Shown here: piece after piece, positions 17,901 through 26,539 of the stretch | Numbering within the stretch: position 1 is the first letter of the stretch | Layout of the letters: each line of letters starts with the position of its first letter | From: an uncultured Burkholderiales bacterium | GTDB taxonomy: Bacteria > Pseudomonadota > Gammaproteobacteria > Burkholderiales > Eutrophovitaceae | Length of the DNA stretch: 64,000 bases | Assembly (NCBI GenBank): GCA_951812315.1 | Contig: CATOSA010000060.1 | Span: 1 to 64,000 of the forward strand | Direction of reading: 5' to 3' | Notes under the pieces: generated by a model | Databases searched by the model: none | Told to the model about the DNA's origin: nothing | Seen by the model: only the letters and a program-made list of their open reading frames with translations | Made by a program: the position numbers and the translations under genes

Positions 17901-17965
17901 TACGAAGTCAACGGCCTGCGCTTGCAAGTCGGGGAAAGTCTGCTCAATGGATTCGGCCGTTATGA
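14960..17965 (+). CDS. AsmA-family protein, N-terminal part (gene broken by frameshift)
   Basis: A transmembrane helix (WTTAGLLSLGLIVVLGALYV) precedes the AsmA start TIDAGVLRDRVADTF.ESIGREVRFDGPLEM. Long beta-rich repeats typical of AsmA/TamB-like envelope proteins follow. These bridge the inner and outer membrane and are linked to lipid transport and envelope homeostasis. GTG at 14960 has AGGG upstream; TTG at 14942 is the alternative. The frame fails near 17894: after WSAAGKFRMSS it runs into nonsense and stops at 17965, while the plus-1 frame continues with DGYEVNGLRLQVGES. Removing one base from TCGCGATGG restores a protein of about 1340 residues. Confidence 0.85.
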   Translation: MSEKHSITSKNTNRAGSRLRRILLWTTAGLLSLGLIVVLGALYVTFIGVTIDAGVLRDRVADTFSESIGREVRFDGPLEMHISSRPRLRIGGLHIANAPGFGGGDFASLGEARLALDLWHLLFEKQLRIDELSGNNVHARLQVTADGSNNWSLFTRRTPTDSREGGLSRARGMIEQPLARVDIQQISLSTLEVDFISSRNKDYHFYLDSLSARSPGDAPVEMTLNGKVDREFPYKMDFKGGKLADLASDEPWPVAFTLSFLSTTLSVNGSVSGRGHGEVKFGLGTGDLSEFERMFQTELPDVGAAGIAAKLKFSPLQVSMSELAGAMGRTTFTGNLDFDARNEIPNLTGSLIATTLDLRPFLGEPTEQNEPVAADQTEPEPGDASDTRSFADLYKGIASATFDLERLNSMNADITMGVDRWLSIPGNAEQARLQIHAQDGQLHVPLTATMAGVSLAGQVDVDATEKPPKFSMNLGTENSDLGGLAELFLGARGVKGHLGRFEFALGATGASGKELVSSLDVILDVERSRFSYGNFEGGRPVNFTLDEMEMRLPPGKPLTGKMRGALLGNRFSASLAGGALEPMMRQVRTPVDLRLRSGAAQARVHGLIEKPATDRGPQIEFEFSSPRAGDLAAWLGLTPGAQAPVAISGVGHLFASSWQVRNLLLELGRSTLRIDASQSTTNNSKLLKVSLAADEIDIEQLETMLPTSDKPKPAGSTPALNVPLLPKQIDLADADIAVRVGNFAGVPVKVSDVSFDGRIRDAYMNPSPFSANVADAEFNGAVLLDLRGTEPMAGLWLHASDLNVGNVLKTLGVARDLDADFEEFAISLIARSSRVSDMLARSELLGTIGGGHIVLRDANTGGKAHITLSEANLRADPGRPIRFNMEGALDGVPIEFSIDTASAANLVNPQLPLRFALAANTSNTRVKLGGEIARPVGSEIELTLEANGERFSDLDQLTRASLPPWGPWSAAGKFRMSSRWLRSQRPALASRGKSAQWIRPL

Positions 17966-18989
17966 AACACACACTGGCCGCCCTCAGATTAATGTCGCAT
18001 TGAACTCACCGGTTATTCAGCTCGACGATTTCAGATTCGGCGACTGGTCGCCAGTGGAAGAGAAACCGGAGGAGGAAACAGACGCAATGTCGCTGGAGGA
18101 GGCGAGCCAGAAAGCCGCCGAAGTCAGCGACGAGGCGCAGAAGCTTTTGAGTCCCGAAATGTTGAGTCGCCAGGACGCCTCTATCGTCGTTGAGGTCGAA
18201 CAAGTGCTGTCGGGACAGGACAAACTGGGCCAGGGAAGGTTTCAGGCAACTCTGGCAAATGGCCGGGCTGACATCGGACCAATCGAGGTCAAGGTGCCTG
18301 GCGGCGAAGCTGCGATGAAACTAGGATACGAGCCAACTCAAACCGATGTCGCGGTTGACTTTCAACTCAATGTCGAAAAATTCGACTATGGCATTCTCGC
18401 CCGCCGCACCCAGCCCGACGCGGACATTAGCGGAACGTTTAGTGTGATTATGGACGTTGATTCGCGCGCACGTTACTTGTCCGATATTTTGCGCCACGGT
18501 AGCGGACGAATCGAATTCGGGGTGTGGCCGCAAGACATGAAGGCTGGCATCTTCGATCTGTGGGCCGTCAACGTATTTGTCGCTCTCGCGCCGGAAGTCG
18601 ACCCTGACAAAGCGTCAAAAGTTAACTGCGCAATTGCTCGATTCAAGCTCGATGACGGAAAGCTGATCGAAAGATTCATCATGATGGATACCAGCAGAAT
18701 GCGCGTGTCGGGTACGGGTAGCGCAGATTTCACCGAAGAGAATTTCGCATTGAGGATGAGTCCCCAGGTCAAGACCCCGCAAATGTTCAGTCTTGCAACC
18801 CCGATTGAAGTCAGCGGGCCTTTCGATGATTTCAGCATAAGGGCATCACCTGGTGAAGTCATCGGAACCGCCACGAAGTTTTTGACATCGATTTTCTGGG
18901 TTCCCATCAAGAAACTCTCGGGCGAAAAGATTCCTGCGGATGGTGCCGATGTTTGCAATGTGTCCCTGCAAACCATTCCCGAGAGCTGA
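17820..18989 (+). CDS. AsmA-family protein, C-terminal part (after frameshift)
   Basis: This is the continuation of the gene starting at 14960, in the next frame. Homologous sequence begins about 17895 (DGYEVNGLRLQVGESLL); the codons from the ATG at 17820 to there are out of frame and meaningless. The segment has the conserved AsmA C-terminal region: FNVDSRGRYLSDIL-like (VDSRARYLSDILRHGSG), IEFGVWPQDMKAGIFDLWAVN and MRVSGTGSADFTEENFALRMSP. Without repair of the frame the domain cannot be made from the native start. A TAXI-type gene follows 55 bp later on the same strand. Confidence 0.82.
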   Translation: MTSSLARRFLRGAHGQPQENFECHRDGYEVNGLRLQVGESLLNGFGRYETHTGRPQINVALNSPVIQLDDFRFGDWSPVEEKPEEETDAMSLEEASQKAAEVSDEAQKLLSPEMLSRQDASIVVEVEQVLSGQDKLGQGRFQATLANGRADIGPIEVKVPGGEAAMKLGYEPTQTDVAVDFQLNVEKFDYGILARRTQPDADISGTFSVIMDVDSRARYLSDILRHGSGRIEFGVWPQDMKAGIFDLWAVNVFVALAPEVDPDKASKVNCAIARFKLDDGKLIERFIMMDTSRMRVSGTGSADFTEENFALRMSPQVKTPQMFSLATPIEVSGPFDDFSIRASPGEVIGTATKFLTSIFWVPIKKLSGEKIPADGADVCNVSLQTIPES

Positions 18990-19044
18990 CGCTGCAGTAC
19001 AGACGAGCCCATAAGATTTAGCGCAGCCCAACCGGCGAATAGAC

Positions 19045-20289
19045 ATGAACAGCGATTCAGCAACCGAACCCCACCGCAAATCGACATACGCGTTCGCGTT
19101 TGCAGCAATTGTCTTCGCATTGCTTGTCGCTGCGTTGCTGCATTTCACACAGCCCTTGCCGCCACGGGTTCTTGTCATGGCAACGGGCCCGGAAGCAATC
19201 GGATTTGATGCGATTGGTCAACGCTATCGAGACATTTTTGCAAAGCACGGCGTCGTCCTTGAGCTAAAACGGACCAACGGATCTGTTGACAACATTGAAT
19301 TGCTCAACGATCCCTCATCGGGCGTTTCTGTTGCACTTGCCGAAAGCGGCGTTACCAATTTGTCGGAATCGCCGGATCTGGTCTCGCTCGGAACTTTGTT
19401 CTACGAACCATTCTGGTTATTCACCAACAAGAAGCTGAAACTGACAAGCAACGTGTCAGAGCGACGGGCAATACTTGAGGAACTTCGGCTCTCGTTTGGA
19501 ACGCCGGGCAGCGGCACGTACAAAATTGGGCGCGAAATTACAGCTCAGATTGGTTTGAATTCACCTAACGTCGAAATGGTGGACCTCAATCCACGAGACG
19601 CTGTTGACGCGCTGCTTAGTGATCATGTGCAGTTTATCGGCCTGGCACTTCCGTGGGACGCGCCTGTAGTCCAGCGCCTGCTGCATGAGGAGAGCGTTTA
19701 TCCTCTCGAATGGATGAGAGCGGACGCGCACGTTGCATTGCGTCCCTACCTGAGCAAGCTCATTTTGCCCCGTGGTATCGCTGACCTTAAAGCGGATCGA
19801 CCACCGAAAGACTTGAAGCTGATCGCGACAAAAGTAAGCCCTGTCGCGCACGCCGATTTGCATCCAGCTCTGCAACATCTTTTTCTGGACGCGGCCTCGA
19901 AAATTCATGGTGGCCCCGGCGTGTTCAACAAAGCTGGCGAGTTTCCCGCTGCCGAGCCTATCGACTTACCACTTAGCGACGTAGCGCACGACTATTATCG
20001 AAACGGCCGCCCGTTACTTCAACGTTATTTGCCATTCTGGTTGGCAGCGTTGGTCTCGCGGACGTTCATTCTTCTGATTCCCGTAGTCGGGGTTGCGTAT
20101 CCGCTATTTCGGCTACTTCCCGCCATAATTGGATGGTCCATGCGACGTCGCATTTTCAGGCTCTACGGCGAGCTCAAGTTCCTCGAGGTAGAAATTGCAA
20201 GAGCAAGCGGCGAGAGGCCAGGGCATTTAGCTGAACAACTCGATCGGCTCGAAGAACGTGCCAATCGAATGCGTGTTCCCATCGCATAA
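19045..20289 (+). CDS. TAXI-family TRAP-type solute receptor with C-terminal membrane segment
   Basis: This 414-residue protein has an N-terminal membrane anchor (FAFAAIVFALLVAALLHF), then the TAXI periplasmic-binding fold: LVMATGPEAIGFDAIGQRYRD, LKRTNGSVDNIELLNDPSSGV, AESGVTNLSESPDLVSLGTLFYEPFW and FGTPGSGTYKIGREI. Unlike classical TAXI receptors it has a second hydrophobic stretch (LVSRTFILLIPVVGVAYPLF) and a cytoplasmic coiled tail ending RLEERANRM. No DctM-type permease is adjacent, so it may not serve transport. It follows the AsmA gene closely and may be cotranscribed with it. Confidence 0.86.
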   Translation: MNSDSATEPHRKSTYAFAFAAIVFALLVAALLHFTQPLPPRVLVMATGPEAIGFDAIGQRYRDIFAKHGVVLELKRTNGSVDNIELLNDPSSGVSVALAESGVTNLSESPDLVSLGTLFYEPFWLFTNKKLKLTSNVSERRAILEELRLSFGTPGSGTYKIGREITAQIGLNSPNVEMVDLNPRDAVDALLSDHVQFIGLALPWDAPVVQRLLHEESVYPLEWMRADAHVALRPYLSKLILPRGIADLKADRPPKDLKLIATKVSPVAHADLHPALQHLFLDAASKIHGGPGVFNKAGEFPAAEPIDLPLSDVAHDYYRNGRPLLQRYLPFWLAALVSRTFILLIPVVGVAYPLFRLLPAIIGWSMRRRIFRLYGELKFLEVEIARASGERPGHLAEQLDRLEERANRMRVPIA

Positions 20290-20381
20290 GCGCAGCTGCT
20301 CTATACCGTAAAGCAGCATATTGCTTTGGTTCGCGCCCGCGTTAACGACTAGGCGATAGCAGATTCCAGCGCAGCGCTTCA

Positions 20382-21209
20382 CTAGTCGCCGTTTCCAAGT
20401 AGACGCACTTCACGCTGCGGAAACGGAATGGCAACTCCTCGCTCGCGAAACGCTTCTACTACGGCCTTGTTGATTTCACCCGGCGCCAATACGTAATCGG
20501 AAACATCGACCCACGGACAAACCGAAATGTTGATCGAGGAGTCTGCAAGCGTCGTTACCTGGATTATCGGTTCCGGATCTTTCAGGACGCGCTTGTTGGC
20601 GCCCAGGACGTCATTGACAGCGGACAGGGCATTGTTGAGATCGGTATCGTAGGCGACGCCAACCACGACATTGAGTTGTCGAATACGCCCGTAATTATGC
20701 ATGACCTCACCGACGATCAAACGGTTGGGCACTACAACGCGCGACATGTCGTAATGGGTCAACACGGTATTGAACAACGTGATCGTATTGACCTCACCTT
20801 CTTCGCCACCGATCGACACGTATTCACCAACCCGGAACGGATTGGTGAAAATGATTGTCAGGCCTGCCGCAAGATTTCCCAATACGCCTTGCATGGCCAG
20901 TGCAACACCAGCGCCGACAACACCCAAACCCGCAATCAAGGGCAGCAATTCCACGCCAAGATTCTGCAGTGCCATGATGCCGAACAAGCCCAACACCAGC
21001 GCATGGACAACTCGATTGAGCAACTACTTGACCGGCGGTTCCAGGTTGAATCTGTCGAGCAGGCGCTCGGCCGTTTTGCCGCACCAGCGACCGGCCACCA
21101 TGCCAAGTCCGATAATGATCACTGCGACCAACAGTTTGGGACCAAACCTCACCGCTGAGTCGACCGCGGTTGCTTGAATCTGTTGCAGTGTTTCGAGTTG
21201 TTCGTCCAT
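20382..21209 (-). pseudogene. MscS-type mechanosensitive channel with in-frame amber stop
   Basis: One continuous frame from ATG 21209 gives a 275-codon small MscS. The N-terminal helix is VRFGPKLLVAVIIIGLGMVAG and the second helix VVHALVLGLFGIMALQ. The pore helix is GAGVALAMQGVLGNLAAG, and the beta domain NPFRVGEYVSIGGEEGEVNTI is followed by the C-terminal cage with VVVPNRLIVGEVMHNYG. A single TAG at 21024-21026 lies between the first and second helices (LEPPVK*LLNRVV). Everything after it is well conserved, and a TTG at 21021 could only restart a protein lacking TM1. The likely ancestral codon is CAG. The lesion is either recent loss or a base error. Confidence 0.85.
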
Positions 21210-21760
21210 GCCTTTTTCTCCGGATGATTCGGCCCTGCTACTTAAATATTTTCGTCACAGGCACTCGGCTTGTTGCGAAGTTACGTATGCGTACGCAACC
21301 TGTGGTGTGTAACCCCTGCTTCGAGAAGTTTGCGCGCCGCAAATCATGCCACAAGAAACGATTCAACCCGGTGCGACTCCACAACGCCCACGCGATCCCC
21401 CAAAAATCCCAAAGTCGGCACCTTGATTACCTTTTCGACAAACTTGTCTGGAGATATGCATGCTCGGCGAAGATTTCACTCGCGACGAACGCAGCAATCC
21501 GGGTACTTTCGCTGCCGTTGCACCCCATTTGGGCGGAATCTGGTGCGGCGTTCCACTGGCTGCGAAACACATGGTTGGGCCATCAAACGCAAGTACCAAC
21601 GAATGAGAGCGGTATGCCGGGATGCTGCTCTGTTTTCTGATCCTCTGATCGACAGTTTCGGTTGGACGAAGGCCAATCTGGCGCGCCAAATATTTCACCG
21701 ACGCCGATATCGAACGAAATTTCTGGTACCGTGTTCAGAGCATTAGATTCGGGAAGGGGA
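21210..21760. other. Gene-free region upstream of the glycan locus
   Basis: No coding sequence is supported in these 551 bp; short frames here have no recognisable protein features. It is the upstream region of both mscS (minus) and the sugar locus (plus). The ribosome site GGGAAGGGG lies at its right end. No operator or terminator was recognised. Confidence 0.45.
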
Positions 21761-22936
21761 ATGGAAGCCATCAAACATTGCGAGGTTTGCGGAAACGCCG
21801 ATCTCGAACCCGTGCTGGACCTTGGAGCGCATCCTTTGTGCGACGACCTGGTGCCGTTTGGCAGTGATCGTCATTGCAAGGAATATCCAATCGAAATTGT
21901 TTTTTGCAACGTTTGCAGGACGGCGCACCAGCGGTACCAGGTCCCCAAGCGGGAGTTGTTCACCAAGGATTATCACTATCGCGCCAGGATGGCCGGCAGC
22001 GTGCTGGTCGGAATGTCGGACCTGGTTGACAGCTGCGAAACGCTGCTGGGCAATCTGGCAGGCAAGACCGTCCTCGACATCGGCTGCAATGATGGCAGCC
22101 TTCTCAACTTCTTTGAGGAAAGAGGTTGCAAGACGATCGGGGTCGAGCCCACCGGCGCAGCAGCGGATTCGCGCCATCGTACCTTGTGCACTTTTTTCGA
22201 TCGCGAGGCGGCGCAAGCCATCCTTGATGAAGTCGGCTCCCCTGACATCATTACCTTTACAAACGTGTTCGCTCACATCGAGCAGTTGCAGGAACTGCTG
22301 GCGAACGTAAAGTTGCTGATCGGCCCCGAGACGGTCGTCGTCATTGAGAATCACTACCTCGGCGACATCTTCAAGCGCGGGCAATTTGACACTTTCTATC
22401 ACGAACATCCGCGCACCTACAGTCGCAAGTCGTTCGACCATGTCGCCGCCGCGCTAGGCACTGAAGTCTTGTCGGTGCAATTTGTCAGCCGGTATGGCGG
22501 CAATATCCGGGTGTTTCTCGGCAAGGGCACGCCAACCACGCTCGACGTTGACGAAAACCACTTCGCTTCGGAGTTTGCCAGAATGCGGGCCGATCTCGAC
22601 GAGTGGCGCAAGAGCACGCGCGCAATGATCGAGGACCTTGTGAAGGAGCACGGGCCGATCCGCGCCAAGGCGTTTCCCGGCCGGACGGCAATCCTGATAA
22701 AGCTCCTTGACCTGGACCATACGCATTTATCTGCCGTCTACGAGATCAAGGGCTCGATCAAGGTTGGCCATTACGTCCCCGGAACCCGCATTCCGATCTT
22801 GCCCGAGGCGGAGTTGTATCGCCTGGACAAGACCTTGCCGATTCTGAACCTTGCGTGGCATATTCCCTCCGAAGTGAGGGCCAATCTCGAGGGCCATGGC
22901 TATACCGGACGTGTCATCGACATCAAGGAAATCTGA
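21761..22936 (+). CDS. NDP-sugar C-methyltransferase-like protein (TylCIII/NovU type)
   Basis: Start placed at ATG 21761 (GGGAAGGGG directly upstream), giving 391 residues. The N-terminal zinc-binding domain has CEVCGNADLEPVLDLG and FCNVCRTAHQRYQV. The SAM-binding motif is VLDIGCNDGSLLNFF, followed by TFTNVFAHIEQL and IENHYLGDIFKRGQFDTFYHEHPRTYS, and the C-terminal domain FPGRTAILIKLL. This three-part layout is that of C-methyltransferases acting on dTDP-keto-deoxysugars. It opens a run of five plus-strand genes for deoxysugar synthesis and transfer. Confidence 0.88.
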   Translation: MEAIKHCEVCGNADLEPVLDLGAHPLCDDLVPFGSDRHCKEYPIEIVFCNVCRTAHQRYQVPKRELFTKDYHYRARMAGSVLVGMSDLVDSCETLLGNLAGKTVLDIGCNDGSLLNFFEERGCKTIGVEPTGAAADSRHRTLCTFFDREAAQAILDEVGSPDIITFTNVFAHIEQLQELLANVKLLIGPETVVVIENHYLGDIFKRGQFDTFYHEHPRTYSRKSFDHVAAALGTEVLSVQFVSRYGGNIRVFLGKGTPTTLDVDENHFASEFARMRADLDEWRKSTRAMIEDLVKEHGPIRAKAFPGRTAILIKLLDLDHTHLSAVYEIKGSIKVGHYVPGTRIPILPEAELYRLDKTLPILNLAWHIPSEVRANLEGHGYTGRVIDIKEI

Positions 22937-22963
22937 ACGCCGTGCTGCAGGAATAATTCGACG

Positions 22964-24076
22964 ATGATTCCTTTTCTCGATGTAAAAGGCATCAATCTTT
23001 CGAACGCTTCCGAACTGTCTGAAGCCTTCAATCGCGTATTGCAATCGAGCTCGCTGATTCTGGGCCAGGAAGTGGCCGCCTTCGAGGAAGAATTTGCCGC
23101 GCACTCCGGTACCCGTCATTGCATTGGTGTCGGCAACGGTCTGGAGGGATTGCATCTGATCCTGCGCGGCTATGGCATCGGTCACAATGACGAAGTAATC
23201 GTTCCTTCCAATACATACATCGCGACCTGGCTGGCGATCAGCAGCGCGGGCGCTACGCCGGTGCCGGTTGAACCGGTGGTGGCTACCTACAACCTTGATC
23301 CGGAGTTGATAGAGGCGAAGATCACGCCGCGAACACGCGCCATCATGGCGGTTCACCTGTATGGCCAGACCGCGGACATGGAGCGCATCAACGCGATTGC
23401 AGCGTCCCATGGTCTGAAAGTAATCGAGGACGCGGCTCAGGCGTATGGCGCCACCTGTCGTGGAACAAAGGCGGGAGCGCTGGGCGACGCCGCCGCATTC
23501 AGCTTTTATCCGGGCAAGAACCTTGGCGCGCTTGGGGATGCCGGCGGCGTGACGACCGACGATGCGCAACTGGCCGAACAGATCCGAGTTCTTCGCAACT
23601 ACGGCTCGAAGACCAAGTACCACAACGAGGTCAAAGGCTTCAATTCGAGACTGGACGAATTGCAGGCCGCGTTTCTGCGTGTAAAACTCAAGGTTCTGGA
23701 CCGGCAAAATGCGCAGCGCCGCGAAGTCGCAACCATGTACCTGGGCGCACTTGCCGGCGTTCCCGGCTTGGTGCTACCCGAGGTGCCCGCATGGGCGGAG
23801 CCGGTTTGGCATCTGTTCGTTATTCGCGTTGCGGAGCGAGAGCGCATGCTCAAACATCTCGCCGACAATGACATCGGCGCTCTTATCCACTACCCCATCC
23901 CTCCACACTTGCAACCGGCATATGCCGATGCAGGTCTGACCAAAGGAGATTTGCCGATTTCCGAGACAATCCACAGCGAGGTACTGAGCCTGCCGATGTG
24001 GCCAGGCATGCAGCGCAGCGACGTGGATACTGTCGTCAAGGCTTTGCGTGGTGGCCTGGAGAAATCCAGTGCATAA
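22964..24076 (+). CDS. DegT/DnrJ/EryC1/StrS sugar aminotransferase (FdtB-like)
   Basis: This 370-residue PLP enzyme has the lysine for the Schiff base at K185 in [16 protein letters not shown], preceded by [11 protein letters not shown] (cofactor-binding Asp). [17 protein letters not shown] and [14 protein letters not shown] are typical of the nucleotide-sugar group. Next to a WxcM-like ketoisomerase/acetyltransferase it probably makes a dTDP-3-amino-3,6-dideoxyhexose, as FdtB or QdtB do. This assignment rests on context. It starts 27 bp after the previous gene, so it is in the same operon. Confidence 0.92.
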   Translation: MIPFLDVKGINLSNASELSEAFNRVLQSSSLILGQEVAAFEEEFAAHSGTRHCIGVGNGLEGLHLILRGYGIGHNDEVIVPSNTYIATWLAISSAGATPVPVEPVVATYNLDPELIEAKITPRTRAIMAVHLYGQTADMERINAIAASHGLKVIEDAAQAYGATCRGTKAGALGDAAAFSFYPGKNLGALGDAGGVTTDDAQLAEQIRVLRNYGSKTKYHNEVKGFNSRLDELQAAFLRVKLKVLDRQNAQRREVATMYLGALAGVPGLVLPEVPAWAEPVWHLFVIRVAERERMLKHLADNDIGALIHYPIPPHLQPAYADAGLTKGDLPISETIHSEVLSLPMWPGMQRSDVDTVVKALRGGLEKSSA

Positions 24077-24158
24077 GTCGAGATCTTTCACGCCAGCGCG
24101 ATTTCGCGTTGACGCAAGCGGGCGCTTCAGCACACAAATCAGCGAGTGAAAACGAATC

Positions 24159-25088
24159 ATGGAGAAAAAGCGCATCTCGATCATTCTGCCGGTGTACTAC
24201 AACGAAATGAATATCGCCGACACTGTCGAAAGCTTGATGTTGTTACCACCGCAGCGGCCGGACCTCGATTTCGAGTTCATGTTCGTCGACGACGGTTCCG
24301 GGGATTCTTCGTACGCGCTGTTGCAGGAATTTCAGAAGCAGTATCCCGAACATATTCGACTGGTTAAACTGACCCGCAATTTCGGGTCAATGGCCGCCAT
24401 TCAGGCCGGTTTCTCGCAATGCACAGGCGACTATGCCGGGTTCATTGCAGCCGACTTGCAGGATCCACCCGAACTGTTCCTCGATATGCTCAAACACCTT
24501 GAGCAAGGCAGCAAGGTCTGTATGGCAACGCGTTCGGACCGCGGCGATCCGTTTCTCCAAAGCAAGCTCGCAAATGCCTTCTATTATCTGCTGCGCAAGT
24601 TTGCACTCAAGGACTACCCGGCGGGAGGATTCGATTTTCTGCTGGTCAAGCGTGAAGTCGTCGACAGCATCAACCGCATTGGCGAGAAAAACGCCAACGT
24701 CATGAACCTGATATTCTGGATGGGCTACCCGTGTACGTTGATCCCGTATGTGCGGCGTGCGCGAACGAAAGGGAAATCACGCTGGACTTTCGGCAAGCGT
24801 TTCAAACTGTTCGTCGATTCATTCGTCGGGTACTCGTATTTTCCGATTCGCTTTATCTCGATATCCGGCATAATTTTCGCATTCAGCTCGTTCGCCTACC
24901 TGATTTTTGTATTGGCCAACCGGTTCTTCGGGAACATCCCCGTGCGTGGCTTCACCACGATCATGGTATTCGTCGCGTTTGTTTCGGGTACGCAAATGCT
25001 GATGCTCGGCATCCTCGGTGAATACCTTTGGCGTTCGCTCGATGAATCACGCAAACGGCCGCCGTTCATCATTGACGAGATATCCTGA
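24159..25088 (+). CDS. Family 2 glycosyltransferase, membrane-anchored (GtrB/ArnC-like)
   Basis: This 309-residue protein has an N-terminal GT-A domain: ISIILPVYYNEMNIADTV, the FVDDGSGDSSY metal/nucleotide site, LTRNFGSMAAIQAGFSQ and ADLQDPPELFLDM. GGFDFLLVKREVVD follows. Two C-terminal transmembrane helices (FPIRFISISGIIFAFSSFAYL and MVFVAFVSGTQMLMLGILGEY) end in the usual LDESRKRPPFII tail. The family transfers a sugar from its nucleotide form to polyprenyl phosphate on the inner membrane. With the GtrA-family gene three genes on, it forms the lipid-linked sugar donor and flippase pair. Confidence 0.93.
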   Translation: MEKKRISIILPVYYNEMNIADTVESLMLLPPQRPDLDFEFMFVDDGSGDSSYALLQEFQKQYPEHIRLVKLTRNFGSMAAIQAGFSQCTGDYAGFIAADLQDPPELFLDMLKHLEQGSKVCMATRSDRGDPFLQSKLANAFYYLLRKFALKDYPAGGFDFLLVKREVVDSINRIGEKNANVMNLIFWMGYPCTLIPYVRRARTKGKSRWTFGKRFKLFVDSFVGYSYFPIRFISISGIIFAFSSFAYLIFVLANRFFGNIPVRGFTTIMVFVAFVSGTQMLMLGILGEYLWRSLDESRKRPPFIIDEIS

Positions 25089-25158
25089 AATTCTTTTACA
25101 ACATTCCATCCGTGGCCGCTGGGCCAGAGGAACGGCAGATTTCAATATGAGAGTTAGC

Positions 25159-26103
25159 ATGAACAGTCGGGCCACCATGCCGCCACAGGAAAGCGGGGTG
25201 TACATTCATCCAAAAGCGCTTTGTGAGACCAAGGCCGTCGGAGAAGGAACGCGAGTCTGGGCATTTGCCCATGTGCTGCCGCAAGCGCGCATTGGCCAGG
25301 ATTGCAATATCTGCGATGGCGTCTTTATCGAAAACGACGTTTTGCTCGGCGACCGGGTCACCATCAAATGCGGTGTGCAGTTATGGGACGGCATTACGCT
25401 GGAGGACGATGCTTTCGTGGGACCGAATGCGACCTTCACCAATACGATGTTTCCACGTAGCCGGGCCTACCAGAAGGAATTCTTGCGCACGGTTGTGCGC
25501 AAGAACGCCTCCATCGGAGCGAACGCTACCATCCTGCCTGGTCTGGACATCGGGCCCAACGCAATGGTCGGCGCAGGCGCGGTCGTGACGCAGTCGGTGC
25601 CTGCCAACGCGATCGTGTTCGGCAATCCTGCGCAAATCGTCGGATATGTGGATGCAATGGAGCCCTTGCACACGGCCGACGGGTCTGAAAACACCGGGAC
25701 AACACAAGCAGCCGTGACGCAAACTGGCATGGAAGGCGTGACACTCCATCGGGTCAACGGGCCCACCGACACACGATTCGAAGACGACATTCCTTTGCTG
25801 CCAAAGAGCTATGCAACGGTTTCCGGTGCAACGGGTGAAAAGACTGACGAACAGTGCGCCCATCGGACTGCGCAGCAGTTCATCGTCTGCCTGCGCGGAT
25901 CATGCACGGTCGTAGTAGACGATGGAAAAAGGCGTCGGGAAATTGTGCTCGCCAGTCCGGACATCGGGTTGTATGTCCCGGCGATGACCTGGAGCGGCGC
26001 ATGCAAACTCAGCGATGACGGGTTGCTGCTTGTGTTCGCGTCGGACGACTTGTCGGCCCCGATTGCGGACTACAGCCAGTTTCAGCGCGAAACTGATCGG
26101 TGA
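25159..26103 (+). CDS. WxcM-like bifunctional sugar acetyltransferase / 3,4-ketoisomerase
   Basis: Two domains are fused. Residues 1 to about 185 form a left-handed beta helix acyltransferase (hexapeptides such as IGQDCNICDGVFIENDVLLG and GPNAMVGAGAVVTQSVPANA). Residues from about 195 form a cupin like FdtA/QdtA (ATVSGATGEKTDEQCAHRT, QQFIVCLRGSCTVVVDDGKR, GLYVPAMTWSG). The same fusion is known as WxcM in Xanthomonas. It would convert a dTDP-4-keto-6-deoxyhexose to the 3-keto form and N-acetylate the later 3-amino sugar. GAGAG precedes ATG 25159; ATG 25147 is the alternative. The first His-rich ketoisomerase motif is not the standard HxH, so isomerase activity is less certain. Confidence 0.85.
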   Translation: MNSRATMPPQESGVYIHPKALCETKAVGEGTRVWAFAHVLPQARIGQDCNICDGVFIENDVLLGDRVTIKCGVQLWDGITLEDDAFVGPNATFTNTMFPRSRAYQKEFLRTVVRKNASIGANATILPGLDIGPNAMVGAGAVVTQSVPANAIVFGNPAQIVGYVDAMEPLHTADGSENTGTTQAAVTQTGMEGVTLHRVNGPTDTRFEDDIPLLPKSYATVSGATGEKTDEQCAHRTAQQFIVCLRGSCTVVVDDGKRRREIVLASPDIGLYVPAMTWSGACKLSDDGLLLVFASDDLSAPIADYSQFQRETDR

Positions 26104-26113
26104 ACTGCGTCTA

Positions 26114-26506
26114 GTGGGTGAACCGGGTTCGCACCGCAAGGAGATTCCGCGTTTCCTGGTCGCCGGGGTTGTCAATACCGGGCTGACCTACGCAATATAT
26201 TTGCTGTTCCAAATTGTGATCGGCTATCAGGCTGCCTACGCCATTGCGTACGTGGCCGGCATTGCGATTTCCTACCACCTGAACTCGCGCTACGTCTTTC
26301 AGGTAGCCGGATCATGGAAAACGTTCGTCCGTTATCCGCTGGTATACGTGGCGCAATACCTGGCTGGCGCCGGCTTGCTGGAAATACTGGTTCGCTGGTG
26401 GAAAGTGCCGCCCAGCGTAGCACCTCTGTTCGTCCTGGTGCTGACCGTGCCAATGACTTTTGTGTTGAGCAAAACAATACTCCGTGGCGGTGGTCAGCGC
26501 ACGTAG
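26114..26506 (+). CDS. GtrA-family membrane protein
   Basis: This protein of about 130 residues has four hydrophobic segments in the GtrA pattern: FLVAGVVNTGLTYAIYLLF, YAIAYVAGIAISYHLNSRYVF, LVYVAQYLAGAGLLEILV and SVAPLFVLVLTVPMTFVLSK. The motif FLVAGVVNTGLTY plus LNSRYVF is the family signature. GTG at 26114 is taken as start because the domain begins just after it; the frame is open further back into the WxcM gene. GtrA proteins are thought to flip polyprenyl-linked sugars across the inner membrane, here for the GT2 product. Confidence 0.85.
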   Translation: MGEPGSHRKEIPRFLVAGVVNTGLTYAIYLLFQIVIGYQAAYAIAYVAGIAISYHLNSRYVFQVAGSWKTFVRYPLVYVAQYLAGAGLLEILVRWWKVPPSVAPLFVLVLTVPMTFVLSKTILRGGGQRT

Positions 26507-26539
26507 TGGACGATCACATGGACTAGCGGTCTGCCGGAC

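Noticed and set aside
22727..23707. Minus-strand frame of 326 codons under the aminotransferase gene
   Set aside because: It lies antisense to a clear PLP aminotransferase and its translation has no family features.
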